From Zygosaccharomyces rouxii (taxonomy: Eukaryota > Ascomycota > Saccharomycetes > Saccharomycetales > Saccharomycetaceae), in NCBI RefSeq assembly GCF_000026365.1, contig NC_012992.1, forward strand, positions 434,001 to 498,000: a stretch of 64,000 bases of DNA. The letters run 5' to 3'. The notes under the pieces were generated by a model that was not told the DNA's origin, made no database searches, and saw only the letters and a program-made list of their open reading frames with translations. A program made the translations under genes and the position numbers. Positions 32,020-42,575 of this stretch are shown here, one piece after another; position 1 is the first letter of the stretch, and the number at the start of each line of letters is the position of its first letter.

Positions 32020-33690
32020 TTAGAAATGTTGTTATCATTATGCTGATCTTTGGAAGTCTAATCGACAGGATTTAAATTGGACATCCAATTTCATCGTATA
32101 TCCTACCTTTGCTTTTCATCCTAAGGGCATTGACTGTTCTACCTTGATAAAACTATTTTAGGCCTTTCCAAATGTTCACATAAAGGACACAAGCATGCGT
32201 CCGCAACCAACAGTTATCATTACAATGCAACCTTAATGGATTATCAACCCAATGCAGATATAGCTGGGCGTATAGACGATTGATATGATGAGTATAAAAC
32301 TTAATGGAATTCAAAGGGCATTTGATTGTGAGTTCTGATATTGCTCGATCAGGTAATATTTGTAAAGTTTCCAATGCCATTACACTTGATTCAAGTAAAT
32401 TGAGTCTATCAACTGATCGAGAAATTGAATCCACATACGGTCTCCCAAGTTTCATAAAAGACTTCAAGACAGCTTAAAGGGTATTGTCGTGAAAGATGTA
32501 CCTCCTCAGACATTTTGAAATGGAAAAATGGACATACTGTCCGTGTCTACTTAATTGTCGTCAGTTGCATCGGTTTTCGCCACAGGTAATACGTCACAGG
32601 TATTTTTTTTTTCGAAATTGAACATCCTCTTGCAACACTAATGTTCATCAATTATCGAGAGATGGTATATGAACATCCTGGATACCGATGCAATGATTTC
32701 TTTAGCATAATACTCAACTTTATGGACCATAACATTGGCTGTGATGTTGGGCTCTATTCCTGAAGAAAAAGAAACTGATGAACTTGATGATAATAACTCG
32801 ACAGAGAAATCTAAAATCCAAACCTGATAAAAGGCAAAAACATCTCTGGCGTCCGCCCAGATTCAGGAAATTTTCTCAAAAAGGATTTAAACTTTCTTCG
32901 AACAATCGCAAGATCCTGGTCTTTTTTTCAGGCAAGTTAGCTTCGTGGTGTCTCTTTCGCGAATCAGTTATAGAAAGCGTGAGAGAAAACACAAATAATC
33001 GGAGATTGCGTGCTCAGAAAAATACTTCCTAATTCACCAAAAAGGTATTGGAACGCCTTTATTTTTCGCCATTTCGTCCACGACTTTGCCAGCTTGCGCC
33101 TGTAAGTCCTTCATTCTTGGAATGATTCAATACTGCTTGTGGACTTCGGTAAGAATGATGCTCATTCTAAGAATCTTACACCCATTTTAGACGTTGGAAA
33201 CCACCAAAATAGGAGAGAATATACCCTGAAGACATCGAGAATGGGATTTGTGTAAACAAAAAAAAAAAAAAGTGCGGCGCCTGTCTTGGGTTTTGTTAAA
33301 GAAGAGAACCAAAAAGACAATTCCCACGATGGACACTACCAGAACTTCAGCGGCTAAGTAAATACGAATCTACTACTAGGAACCTGCTAGACCGTCCACC
33401 AATAGATAAATATAAACGGGGCTATGTCGCTTTCAGTGGAATACTTGTAACGTAAGGCTTATATTTTCATGTCGCCACCATCATATATTATTTATATGAA
33501 AACAAACAAGAGAATAAAAAGATAATTACCCAAAAAGGTATCAGCGGCTAAAGAGTCACAGAGAACGGTGGCTCAGTTACTGAGCGGCTAGATCTCATTT
33601 TAATAACCGTTCCCTTGGTTACGGATAACAGTTATCATTTACCCACTAAATACGCGGAAGGCCCCAAACACGAAAAAATTAGGTAGAGAA
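32020..33690. other. 1.67-kb spacer between tRNA-Gly and tRNA-Lys
   Basis: No recognised gene. The best open frame is 32153-32455 on the reverse strand (about 100 residues from an ATG), listed separately as doubtful. A second short frame at 32778-33032 looks like chance. A run of 15 A lies near 33257-33271. This spacer is also a synteny breakpoint (YPR019W block to YPR119W block). Confidence 0.5.
32153..32455 (-). CDS. Doubtful small open reading frame
   Basis: 100 codons from ATG 32453-32455. The composition is mixed and protein-like (leucine-rich N-terminal half, aromatic C-terminal half), but there is no recognisable motif and no homologue I know. It may be chance. Listed only because it is the longest ATG-started frame in this long spacer. 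Confidence 0.2.
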   Translation of the reverse strand: MKLGRPYVDSISRSVDRLNLLESSVMALETLQILPDRAISELTIKCPLNSIKFYTHHINRLYAQLYLHWVDNPLRLHCNDNCWLRTHACVLYVNIWKGLK

Positions 33691-33777
33691 CTCCTCGTAG
33701 GGGGCTCGAACCCCTGACATTTCGGTTCCTCGTTCTTGCTTAAAAGCCGAACGCTCTACCAACTGAGCTAACGAGGA
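33691..33777 (-). tRNA. tRNA-Lys (UUU) with a 14-nt intron
   Basis: An 87-nt reverse-strand gene. Acceptor TCCTCGT pairs with ACGAGGA, with discriminator G. The anticodon TTT is in CTTTTA. Between base 37 and the 3' part of the anticodon loop is a 14-nt insertion (33727-33740 on the + strand), the normal place for a nuclear tRNA intron. The mature sequence closely matches yeast tRNA-Lys(UUU), whose S. cerevisiae intron is longer (23 nt). Confidence 0.96.
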
Positions 33778-35219
33778 CGAGTTCTTCTTATCTTTCGGGG
33801 AATTCTAGACCCTGTTTTTTCGGATACCCCACATAGCCTCAATTTCAGGTGAGATTTACATACCAAGAATTGACCATGCAGTGCAAGTATGTATGCACGT
33901 AAATCAACACATGTATTTACTTTCTCAGAACCTCATCAACACCCGCTGAGGTAGCATCAGCATTTGTAAAACCTCATAATCGCTATACTACCTATCTACT
34001 ATATCGTTACTGCCACTACTATCATTTACGCTTGTAGCTATTCCTTGACTAGCTGCCACAAAGGATATCTAGTGACCTTTTCCATATATATTGTCCAACG
34101 AATTACCGTTTTTCAGCGCTTCCCAATGGAGCGAACCTTCGAACAGCGAAACTTTCATAGATAAACAAGTGACCTGATTGGGAAACTGTAAACATAGATC
34201 GATCTAGTTTGTGTTATTACCTGTTTGGGAACTATTGGAACAAAGAGAACAGTGTGAAAAAAAAAACAAAGAGCCCATTAATTGCATAGAAATATATTAC
34301 ATACACAACCGTTTTAGTGAATTTTGAGATTGTTTTCTGCACAACATCCTTGATAGATTCTTTAAAGGATAATAATAATAATAATATTAGGAATAAAAAG
34401 GAAAACAAGTTACTTTACAGAGGTTTTTGTTTCTTTCAATCAGATTTTACAAAGTTTACTTTTGAACTTCTTGGTCAATTTACTCCCTTCCCCCAGACAA
34501 TCACAGAGGATCATACCCGCTGTCTCCTTTTCATTCCTTCTCAATACTTCCACTCCAAGGATCTGAGCATTGCGATAGATCAGAAGAACTGATTCAGTAG
34601 GGAAAACTCAAATTTTGACGCCTTTGATCCAAATATTAAAAGGAAGATTTTTCACTCTATTTTCTGTTCATCTGTGAAATAACTGATTTTGGGAAAACAG
34701 AAACAAAATTCTTCATTATCCTTTCTTTCTTTTACTCTATTGAGTTGTTAATTAGTTCCACTTCCATTCTTTTCAATTTCAACTGGATTTAATTTGATTT
34801 CAAGGTTTGGACTTGCGCTCATTTCCAACTAACTACAACTTTTTTCTGTACCTATTTGAAAATACTGTGAGCTCATTTGAATGCAATTGTTGTTGTAATC
34901 AGTTGCAACATCCCGTCCATTCTTTTCTTTTATTCTCTAAAGCAAACACAAAGGTTTTAGAGTTTTTATAAAATTTGAAGAGATTTTTTCTTCATTAGAT
35001 CCCAATTGCATTAAGATACCAAGAAGCTTTTTTCAGGGTTATCTCCTTTTAAAGTCTTCATTGATCACCCAATTCAATCGCTAATTTTCAGTTCAACTTC
35101 CAGTTTACTCCATATTGTTTTCCTTTTATTTTTACTGCATTGCATATTTCCGATTAATCTGCATTAACAACCTAATTTATATTAACCAAGATTCACAGAA
35201 TTGATTTGTGTGTGTCTTG
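33778..35219. promoter_or_regulatory. Long CLB2 upstream region and leader
   Basis: 1.44 kb between tRNA-Lys and CLB2. Mcm1/Fkh-type elements lie about 1 kb upstream (listed separately). From about 34600 to the start codon the strand is T-rich with many TTTC runs, consistent with a long 5' leader. No gene is seen; the 91-codon frame at 34317-34592 looks like chance. Confidence 0.6.
34161..34232 (+). promoter_or_regulatory. Mcm1-Fkh type elements upstream of CLB2
   Basis: TGACCTGATTGGGAAA (34170-34185) resembles an Mcm1 half-palindrome and is followed two bases later by a perfect forkhead site GTAAACA (34188-34194). A second forkhead-like ATAAACA is at 34161-34167, and a second Mcm1-like TTACCTGTTTGGGAAC at 34217-34232. 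The Mcm1-Fkh2-Ndd1 arrangement drives the G2/M CLB2 cluster in S. cerevisiae. Sites are called by eye. Confidence 0.55.
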
Positions 35220-35637
35220 ATGTCTTCTAACTCAGAGAATATTGAAAATACGCAAAACGACAGGTCGGCAAGGCTATTACGAAATGTACAACGTTCAGCA
35301 CTTAATAATGTCACAAATACTTTCATATCACAAGATAATGTCAGTCAAAATACGGCCTTGAGAAGTCTTAAATCTACGTTGAACGTGGCTAAAAAGGACA
35401 CCTCCCGAATCTCACAATTTGGAAAAGAATCCTTTCTACATCCAGGTCTGATAAATTCGGCGGCGGCGCTTACTACAAGTGAAAATCTCAAGAAAACGGA
35501 TAATATAGATGATAAAGAAAATCGTGAATCATATTCAAAACCCTTACCAGCTATCGAAGAAGAAGGTCATAGAACATCTTCCGAGAGTGATGATACTACT
35601 ACAACGGCTGCCGCTACCGCTAGCAGCTCATCATCGG

Positions 35638-35668
<31 letters not shown>

Positions 35669-36659
35669 GCAGCAGCAGCAGCATGAGGAACAACCACAGC
35701 AACGACAAACAGCAGCCTTTGACGTTAAGAAGAAGAGGCCAATCTCCACGGTAGTAGAGCAGGATGTGCCAAAAAAGTTCAAGGTTTGCGATGTGAATGG
35801 GCAAGCAGAATACGAATGGGAAGATTTAGATGCTGAAGATGCCAATGATCCTTTCATGGTAAGTGAATATGTCGATGAAATTTTCGATTATTTACACCAT
35901 TTAGAAGTTATGACCCTTCCAAGAGAAGAAAACCTCTACAAGCATAGAAATATCAGACAAAATAGGGATATTCTAGTCAATTGGTTAGTGAAGATCCATA
36001 ACAAGTTCGGACTTTTACCAGAAACTTTATATTTGGCGATTAATACAATGGATCGATTTTTATGCAAAGAATTAGTTCAATTAGACAAGTTACAACTAGT
36101 TGGAACCTCATGTCTTTTCATAGCATCCAAATACGAAGAAGTTTACTCACCAAGTATAAAACATTTTGCATCAGAAACCGATGGGGCCTGTACAGAGGAT
36201 GAAATTAAAGAAGGTGAAAAATTCATTTTGAAAACATTAGGTTTCAATTTAAATTATCCAAATCCAATGAATTTCTTGAGAAGAATTTCTAAAGCTGATG
36301 ACTACGATATACAGTCACGAACGTTAGCCAAATTTCTTCTTGAGATATCATTAATGGATTTTAGATTTATCGGAATTTTACCATCATTATGTGCCGCTGC
36401 TGCAATGTTTTTATCAAGAAAAATGTTAGGTAAGGGTAAATGGGATGGTAATTTAATTCATTATAGTGGTGGTTATACGAAGGAACAATTAGCTCCAGTC
36501 TGTCATATGATAATGGATTATTTGGTGAGTCCCATGGTACATGACGAATTTCATAGAAAATACCAATCAAGAAGATTTATGAAAGCTTCGATAATATCCG
36601 TCCAATGGGCATTAAAAGTAAGGAAAAACGGATACGATATAATGACATTGCATGAATAG
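35220..36659 (+). CDS. CLB2: Mitotic B-type cyclin (CLB1/CLB2 ancestor)
   Basis: A 479-residue protein from ATG 35220 (491 in S. cerevisiae Clb2). The N-terminus holds a destruction box, RSALNNVTN (residues 25-33), and a KEN box (DDKENRES). A polyglutamine tract follows near residues 140-158. The two cyclin folds are almost identical to Clb2: FMVSEYVDEIFDYLH, NRDILVNWLVKIHNKFG, YPNPMNFLRRISKADDYD and the C-terminal SVQWALKVRKNGYD. It activates Cdc28 for mitosis. It is convergent with CLB5, the arrangement of YPR119W-YPR120C and YGR108W-YGR109C, and is probably the single unduplicated gene. The upstream region carries Mcm1/Fkh sites. Confidence 0.97.
35638..35698 (+). repeat. CAG/CAA trinucleotide repeat coding for polyglutamine in CLB2
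   Basis: A run of about 16-18 glutamine codons, mostly CAG with a few CAA, lies in the N-terminal unstructured part between the KEN box and the cyclin domain. S. cerevisiae Clb2 lacks such a long run. Length is likely to vary between isolates. Confidence 0.85.
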
Positions 36660-36947
36660 GTGCTACCCCATTTTTTTTTTTTCATTTTCTCTTTCTTCCC
36701 TTTCCATTTTTTTCTTTCTTCTCGATCATCTTTTTTTTTTTTTTTTTTTATTCTCATTAACTATTTCGTCGTCTGAGAAGTATTCCAATTTGATTCTTAG
36801 CTTCTCTACATTTTATACCAATTTTCCTCATTTCGTATTTCCTCTTAATATCTAATGTGTAGTTTAATCATTTAATTTTATTACAATGGAAACGAAATGC
36901 GGAAATAAAAAAAATGCAAATAATTATACGTTAAGCTCTATCTAATA
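36660..36947. terminator. Convergent 3' region of CLB2 and CLB5 with pyrimidine tracts
   Basis: 288 bp between the two stops. It contains T/C-rich tracts at 36669-36756, including a 19-T run at 36731-36749, then AT-rich sequence with AATAAA-like motifs. It must contain both polyadenylation zones. Confidence 0.55.
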
Positions 36948-38321
36948 TTACACTGAAAACAACGAATCTAAGCTATCGTTTTCTGTCTGATTTTTACACC
37001 AATCATAAACTTTATAATAAATAGCACCATATTTTGGTTTTTTAAATTTTAAGATCAGTGAATCTAATCTTGTTTGTGGGGATGCAATTTCATTAATTAA
37101 TTCTTTGCAAAGAATTTGAAAACTTTGATCATTTAGGACATCAATATCACCACTATAGTGTTTAAAGGTTTCATCCCAAATCGGATTGTTTCTTTGTGAG
37201 ATTTTCCTAGCTACGAACATGGACATTGCACTCATCACAGAAGGTTTAATGTTGATAAATTTATGACAACACATGGTATATTCTAATAAGAATTTACCAA
37301 TGCTTCTAGTTTGAAAATCATAGGAATCTGCTTTAGAAATTCTTCTTAAAAAATTCATTGGATTTGGCCAAGCAATATCAAATGATAATGAGGTTAGCAT
37401 AAACATTTCTGCACTCTTAATATCATGCTTTGACGCAGCACCATCTGTAATGTAGGCATAATCGGATAATTTCGGTAAGGTTACTTCTTCAAATTTTGCC
37501 GCTATGAATAAAGAAGTTACTGCCAGCAGTTGTAATTTACTCAAAGTAACTTTGTTCTTTGCTAGAAATCTATCCATAATGTTGATCGTTAAGAAAAGGG
37601 TTTCGGGATAGCATTGAAATTTTTCATGGACTTCAACTAACCAATCCACTAAAATTGCTCTCATTGATGGTCTTAAATGATATGGTGAGTCTAAATCCTC
37701 CAAATAATTATGAGTAGGTAGTGTTTCGAGTTCCCTCTTATAGAGGTGATCGAAGATTTCATCAGTATATTCTGTTACCATGCAAATATCTGTCTTTTCA
37801 TCAGAATCTAAATCTCTCCATTTACGTGGTGAAGAAGATTTAACCTTTTTAACACTTTTCGACTCCTCTGCTGCTTCTTGTTCTTCTTCATCCTTGTAAA
37901 TAGATCTTTTCTTTGTTGATGTTAATGATGCTACTTCGCTAGGTTCTCTTCGTATCTTCGTATTAATTCCGGTCTGTTGATGTACTAATTGATGATGCTG
38001 TTTTTCTAGTGGTTGTTTTTGTTGATTTACAGGTACTTCTGTTAATGCTCTTCTACTTCTTACCATTGGTGTTGACAAATTAGTATTACTATTAGCATTT
38101 GTATTGACATTAGAACTAACATTTTGTTGGCTTTGAGGAGTAACGAAATTATCAGGGTTAAAGGTGTTAGACCTTTTCAACATTGAAATCCTACTTTTTT
38201 CCTTTAGATCACTTGTACTCGTATTTGTACTGGTGTTTGCAGCGGTTACAGTATTTTCCATATTTTCTCCACCAGTTCTCTTAACGATATTAGTATTGCC
38301 GCTGTTATTGTTACTTCCCAT
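36948..38321 (-). CDS. CLB5: S-phase B-type cyclin (CLB5/CLB6 ancestor)
   Basis: A 457-residue protein (435 in S. cerevisiae Clb5) starting at ATG 38319-38321. The N-terminus is Asn/Thr/Ser-rich with a destruction-box-like SRRALTEVPVN. The cyclin box has the hydrophobic-patch sequence MRAILVDWLVEVH, which S-phase Clb5/6 use to dock substrates, then IMDRFLAKNKVTLSKLQLL and WPNPMNFLRRISKADSYD. It activates Cdc28 for origin firing in S phase. Position and orientation relative to CLB2 match YPR120C/YGR109C. The cluster of ACGCGT boxes upstream fits MBF control. Confidence 0.96.
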   Translation of the reverse strand: MGSNNNSGNTNIVKRTGGENMENTVTAANTSTNTSTSDLKEKSRISMLKRSNTFNPDNFVTPQSQQNVSSNVNTNANSNTNLSTPMVRSRRALTEVPVNQQKQPLEKQHHQLVHQQTGINTKIRREPSEVASLTSTKKRSIYKDEEEQEAAEESKSVKKVKSSSPRKWRDLDSDEKTDICMVTEYTDEIFDHLYKRELETLPTHNYLEDLDSPYHLRPSMRAILVDWLVEVHEKFQCYPETLFLTINIMDRFLAKNKVTLSKLQLLAVTSLFIAAKFEEVTLPKLSDYAYITDGAASKHDIKSAEMFMLTSLSFDIAWPNPMNFLRRISKADSYDFQTRSIGKFLLEYTMCCHKFINIKPSVMSAMSMFVARKISQRNNPIWDETFKHYSGDIDVLNDQSFQILCKELINEIASPQTRLDSLILKFKKPKYGAIYYKVYDWCKNQTENDSLDSLFSV

Positions 38322-39045
38322 CGTTAGAAATTAAATGTAAAACTGCAATACTGTGCTATGGGAAAACTCTTATCAGCGAACGGTTACAATTGTCGAAGTA
38401 GAGGAAGAAGGAATAGAGAAAGAGAGAGCTCAAAGTAATCTTGCTATCTTATTCTCTTTTTAAATATAATGTATGCTGTGCAAAGAAAGGGCGCCAAAAG
38501 AGAAGTGGGAGAAAGAAAGAGTTAAAAAAAAGGTCGAACGCGACCAGTCAAAAAGGACCTAATGCCTTAATCACTAGTAGGGAAAAGTTACACCTAGCAA
38601 AACTTCCCTTACTTGAAAAGATATATCCTAGATTCTTGAAATATTTTCGTATCTCTACGCTTTTAGTATGGTTTTCAGCCAATTGATATTGTAAAACTCC
38701 TTGTAGGGTTCAAAAATTAGATTTTAACTTTTAAGCCGTTCGCTCTTTTTGCCCAATATTGTCACAAACCCACGTATAACGCGTAAAATAAGTAGTTGTT
38801 TACGCGTTACGGCACGCGTAAACTGTGATTGCAAGCTTACCTTCGTTCACGCGTTACGCGCTACACGTTACACTTTACGCGTTTCGATTTTGTGACTAAG
38901 ACGCGCCATATAAACGCGTAAAAGAATTCCCTGTGGTGTATGGGTGTTGTGCAAGAAAAGATGCACCTATAGCTGCAAGAATTTCTTGGCGTTTGTATAT
39001 GCATACGTATGTAAACATTCTAGAAAAAAGGGGAAGAAAAAAGAA
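38322..39045. promoter_or_regulatory. CLB5 promoter region
   Basis: 724 bp between the CLB5 start and tRNA-Glu. It contains a dense MCB cluster (separate entry) and purine-rich sequence near 38400-38540. No gene is seen; the 81-codon frame at 38441-38686 looks like chance. Confidence 0.7.
38779..38919. promoter_or_regulatory. Cluster of six MCB boxes (MBF sites) upstream of CLB5
   Basis: Perfect ACGCGT occurs at 38779, 38802, 38814, 38849, 38877 and 38914, plus near matches ACGCGC at 38856 and 38901. Six copies in 141 bp cannot be chance. MBF (Mbp1-Swi6) binds this hexamer and drives CLB5 at G1/S in S. cerevisiae. The cluster lies 460-600 bp upstream of the start. Confidence 0.9.
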
Positions 39046-39117
39046 TTCCGATACGGGGAGTCGAACCCCGGTCTCCACGGTGAAAGCGTGATGTGATAGC
39101 CGTTACACTACATCGGA
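39046..39117 (-). tRNA. tRNA-Glu (UUC)
   Basis: A 72-nt reverse-strand cloverleaf nearly identical to yeast tRNA-Glu(UUC). It has a TCCGATG acceptor, anticodon loop CTTTCAC and T-arm GGGGTTCGACTCCCC. Intronless. An A-rich stretch on the + strand just left gives a T-rich terminator. Confidence 0.97.
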
Positions 39118-39386
39118 TCGTATGAATTGATGGATGTTAGATATTTCTCTTGAGTTTTGAATCTGGCCCTCCATCATGTGACGTACGGCTTCACTTTATT
39201 TCCTTTTCTTGTTATCAGTTTTCTGTTATCTTACGATAGTCACATTCTTTACCACCAATACGACCACCATTAAAAAAAAGGTATATAATCAACCAGTATG
39301 GAATAGTCCGCAACGGAAATGACTGAGTTCTTTTTGCTAATTTCATTAATCAATTATCCAATCATTGCTGTTCCTTGGTAGAAGAG

Positions 39387-39641
39387 ATGAGCTGGTGGGA
39401 AAGTATTAAGTTAAAATATCATCAATGGAAGCACAATATCGATGCAACACCAGTGGAAGGTGAACAATACAAGGATGCTCCACGTGTTCAAGATCTCCCT
39501 CATATGAAAGATTCTCATGGGAATTTAATCGCTGTTTCATCGGGTAATAGAGAACTTTCTCCTGTATTAAGTGAAAGATTTCACATAAGCAACCCTCACG
39601 GCTCTGCAAAGGGACCGGAGAACATAGACGATAAGATATAG
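39387..39641 (+). CDS. Small unrecognised protein
   Basis: 84 residues from ATG 39387 (MSWWESIKLKYHQW). The N-terminus is amphipathic with three tryptophans; the rest is hydrophilic (Pro, His, Ser, Asp) and ends KGPENIDDKI. There is no membrane segment and no known motif. Amino-acid composition looks coding, and a TATA-like sequence (TATATAATC) occurs about 100 bp upstream at 39282. It lies between two tRNA genes and has no S. cerevisiae neighbour at the matching locus that I recognise. It may be a real short gene, but I cannot exclude chance. Confidence 0.45.
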   Translation: MSWWESIKLKYHQWKHNIDATPVEGEQYKDAPRVQDLPHMKDSHGNLIAVSSGNRELSPVLSERFHISNPHGSAKGPENIDDKI

Positions 39642-39738
39642 ATTGATTATTTGTACCCTTAGTTACTTGATAGAATAATTTCTATTGTGTAGTGATTGTG
39701 TTTTGTTTTGTCCGTTTGGGAATGGAAAAAATTAATCG

Positions 39739-39810
39739 AGCTCGCACTCAGGTTCGAACTAAGGACCAACAGATTTGCAATCTGCTGCGCTACCACTGCG
39801 CCATACGAGC
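39739..39810 (-). tRNA. tRNA-Cys (GCA)
   Basis: A 72-nt reverse-strand cloverleaf. Acceptor GCTCGTA pairs with TGCGAGC (with a mismatch/wobble), discriminator U. The anticodon GCA lies in TTGCAAA, in a stem CAGAT...ATCTG. Closely matches S. cerevisiae tRNA-Cys. Intronless, with a T-run (A6 on the + strand) downstream. Confidence 0.96.
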
Positions 39811-39998
39811 TTAGAAATTATTGTGGATGAGACCTTTAACTCTTCATATTTGTATGAGAAAATATTTTTAAGTTTCTCGGCGCTAAGTTTCTCTTGCTTA
39901 TATCTGTTACCGTTTACCAAATTGTTTATAAAGCCTCCCACCAAATAAAGACCATAGAGATTCTATCATGCTCTTTAAATCTCCAACAGAACATTTCA

Positions 39999-40916
39999 AT
40001 GAAGTTCTCTTCAGTTATCTACATTCTGGTACTATTTGGTCTCACCAGATCTATACCATTGCCCAAGAGTAATAATGCTAAAGGCATGGGACATGAGAAG
40101 TTTTCTGAATCCCAAAGACAGGTTTTACTGTACAGGCTAGATCATGCAGCTGGCGATGAACATCAATTGGGTTTCTTCAAGATGTTACTGTTGTCTCAAA
40201 ATTCCGTTGGTAGTTGTAAAGAACAGGGAAATTGTATTGAAGACATAGTCAATACAATAGAGCAAGTCGCCCTATGGTACACAATAAACCTTGAAGCCAG
40301 AAATTTAACTGCATTACAACAGGCTAAATACTATACCGAGCAATTGAAAGATGTGGAAAGAGATTATCAGACAAGATTGAATTCGTTACCTGAACCGTTT
40401 AAATATTGGTATGCCCTCTCAATGAATGAATCGATATCCAGTTTCCTAGGTTATGAATTGAAAAAATTACAAAAATTACAGTTGGAATTATTAGTAGCAG
40501 GTGAATTTAATAGTGTTTGGATTAAAATTGGTGAAATTTCTGCTCATTGCTTTGCAGCAGTACAATCAGGCGTTAAGACATTCCAAATCATGGGTTTTAA
40601 TTTTGATGCAAACCAAAAGGCTACTAATAAACTGGCATCGTGGTTCCATTTCCAATACGATTCACAAGTTGTTAAGCGTTTGTTTAAGGATAATTTTAAT
40701 GTGGGCAAAAGAGACGAAAGTCCACCGAGAGATATAGCGGCTGACATGAATTATCTACGTGAAGGCCTTTCAATTACAATAAAAGCTGGTATGTTTCTGT
40801 TACTGTGCATGCAATATCAGGTATACTTGTGCTCAGTTGCATTCGGGTTCATGATTTCGATGAGTTGTTTCATATGGATCTCTGTGTACTTGGAGATGCT
40901 CTCAACTACTGTCTAA
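39999..40916 (+). CDS. Unrecognised secretory/ER membrane protein
   Basis: 305 residues from ATG 39999 (MKFSSVIYILVLFG); the frame upstream is open but has no earlier ATG. The first ~20 residues form a good signal peptide (KFSSVIYILVLFGLTRS). Next comes a soluble, largely helical region with two close cysteines (CKEQGNC), NxT/NxS sequons and heptad-like leucines (LKKLQKLQLELL). Near the C-terminus is an almost continuous hydrophobic stretch of about 45 residues, enough for two membrane passes. I do not recognise a family. It sits between CLB5 and CLD1, where S. cerevisiae has no equivalent that I know. It could be a fast-evolving ER or nuclear-envelope protein; that is inference from layout. 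Confidence 0.7.
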   Translation: MKFSSVIYILVLFGLTRSIPLPKSNNAKGMGHEKFSESQRQVLLYRLDHAAGDEHQLGFFKMLLLSQNSVGSCKEQGNCIEDIVNTIEQVALWYTINLEARNLTALQQAKYYTEQLKDVERDYQTRLNSLPEPFKYWYALSMNESISSFLGYELKKLQKLQLELLVAGEFNSVWIKIGEISAHCFAAVQSGVKTFQIMGFNFDANQKATNKLASWFHFQYDSQVVKRLFKDNFNVGKRDESPPRDIAADMNYLREGLSITIKAGMFLLLCMQYQVYLCSVAFGFMISMSCFIWISVYLEMLSTTV

Positions 40917-41282
40917 TTCCTACTCCCTCATTGGTTACGTACCCTTTGATGTTCGAGACATCGGCACCTCCATTTTCTCCTCCTCCGATAATTCCAACAA
41001 AAATTATAAATGCATCATCGATTGAAAATTAAACTGTACTAAACTAAACTAAGCTGAACTAATTTGAAGTTATTCTTACAAAAGGATAAAAATACAAGAA
41101 TCATTGGTAGCTTGTCCAGAGGGGTGCTCGAACTCGCTAAACTGAAACTGCAGGGGCTTTCAACTATTCAATGTTAAATTTCAGTGCGGCGAGAAGGCTT
41201 GATTGACAGCGGCGCTTAAATCTTAAATTTTAAATTCTAAACTTTGAACTGAAAATCCTGATATTATTGAAAAATCGGGGAA
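40917..41282. other. Spacer between the orphan secretory gene and CLD1
   Basis: 366 bp holding the CLD1 promoter. Tandem-like AAACTAAACTAAGCTGAACTAA occurs at 41041-41060. No gene is seen. Confidence 0.5.
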
Positions 41283-42575
41283 ATGTCGACGAAATTCACA
41301 ACGGGTTATTTGAAATCAATAGCTGCTAGTATCCTTAGTCGGAAAAACGTTGGAATCAAAAAGAAATTACATGGGACCTTAGGTACGAGAGTTCCAGCGG
41401 CACCAACTGCAATCCCACTACACAAAATTATTATGAGACTGCCAAAGCTTTTTCCTCGATCTGTAGATGCTTCTACCAGGGATTACAAAGATTTTTGTTA
41501 TCATACGGGTCAATTGCAGGAGGAATTACTGAGAACGCTCCCATTCTATCCATACTGTGCCGAATCTAAAAAGGCAGAAGTCGTTAAAACTACGGTGGAT
41601 GATCAGGGGAATTATATCAATGAGTTTTGTATTACTCCAGTGAAACCTAGTGTTCCTTCCCATAAAATGAAACATTTAATCTGTATCCATGGGTATGGTG
41701 CAGGATTAGGTTTTTTCTTGAAAAATTTAGAAGGTATTCCGCTATTGGACAATAGTTGGGTTATACATGCTATTGATTTACCAGGCTATGGATTTTCATC
41801 TCGTCCCAAATTTCCCTTCAAATACCCAAAAGACTCTCTATCACAAGTGCATTCATGGTTCCATGATCGTATACATACATGGTTTAAGAAAAGAGGTCTT
41901 TTGGTCAACTCCCAGAATAATCTGGTAATGGCTCACTCTCTCGGAGCATATTTGATGGCATTATACACAACCAAATATACAACTCATTTTAAAAAACTTG
42001 TTATGTGCTCGCCCGCTGGTGTCTGTAAATCTACTACCGCTAAGAATATTGGTAATACGACACCTCCTTGGTGGTATACCAAATTGTGGGATCTTAACAT
42101 TTCACCCTTTTGCTTAGTGCGTAATGCAGCTGCTTTGGGATCAATGGTTACTAGTGGTTGGTCATATCGAAGGTTTAATAAATTGTTGCAAAGCAATTCA
42201 AATACAAACCTGGATCGCTTGCAATTTGAAGCCTTGCATAGGTATGCATATGCAATTTTCAACCGACGTGGATCAGGTGAATATCTTTTAAGTTTTGCTC
42301 TAAGTTGCGGTGGAGATCCAAGATTACCATTAGAGGACACAATTTTTAAGGATAAAACTAGTGGAATTTTTCGAAGTAATTGCGAATGGATTTGGATTTA
42401 TGGTGAAAGAGATTGGATGGATGTTAATGGTGGTGAACGTGTTTCTAGATTTATAGAAAATCAAGGCGGTAGGAAGAGTCAAGTTCATGTAGCACCAAAT
42501 TCTGGGCATCATCTGTATTTTGATAACCATAAATTCTTTAACAGTTTTATAGTTAAACAAATGAAGGATATGTAG
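41283..42575 (+). CDS. CLD1: Mitochondrial cardiolipin-specific phospholipase Cld1
   Basis: A 430-residue protein (445 in S. cerevisiae Cld1, YGR110W) from ATG 41283. The basic N-terminus suits mitochondrial import. The alpha/beta-hydrolase fold of the CGI-58/ABHD4-5 family shows the oxyanion-side segment [12 protein letters not shown], the nucleophile elbow AHSLGAY (about Ser219), a catalytic-acid region ([10 protein letters not shown]), and the HHLYFDN segment near the end. The last contains both the catalytic histidine and the HX4D motif typical of this family. It removes an acyl chain from cardiolipin before remodelling by Taz1. Position near CLB5/CLB6 matches YGR109C-YGR110W. Confidence 0.95.
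   Translation: MSTKFTTGYLKSIAASILSRKNVGIKKKLHGTLGTRVPAAPTAIPLHKIIMRLPKLFPRSVDASTRDYKDFCYHTGQLQEELLRTLPFYPYCAESKKAEVVKTTVDDQGNYINEFCITPVKPSVPSHKMKHLICIHGYGAGLGFFLKNLEGIPLLDNSWVIHAIDLPGYGFSSRPKFPFKYPKDSLSQVHSWFHDRIHTWFKKRGLLVNSQNNLVMAHSLGAYLMALYTTKYTTHFKKLVMCSPAGVCKSTTAKNIGNTTPPWWYTKLWDLNISPFCLVRNAAALGSMVTSGWSYRRFNKLLQSNSNTNLDRLQFEALHRYAYAIFNRRGSGEYLLSFALSCGGDPRLPLEDTIFKDKTSGIFRSNCEWIWIYGERDWMDVNGGERVSRFIENQGGRKSQVHVAPNSGHHLYFDNHKFFNSFIVKQMKDM

Noticed and set aside
35567..35857. Reverse-strand frame rich in cysteine over CLB2
   Set aside because: It is the antisense reading of the CAG repeat in CLB2.
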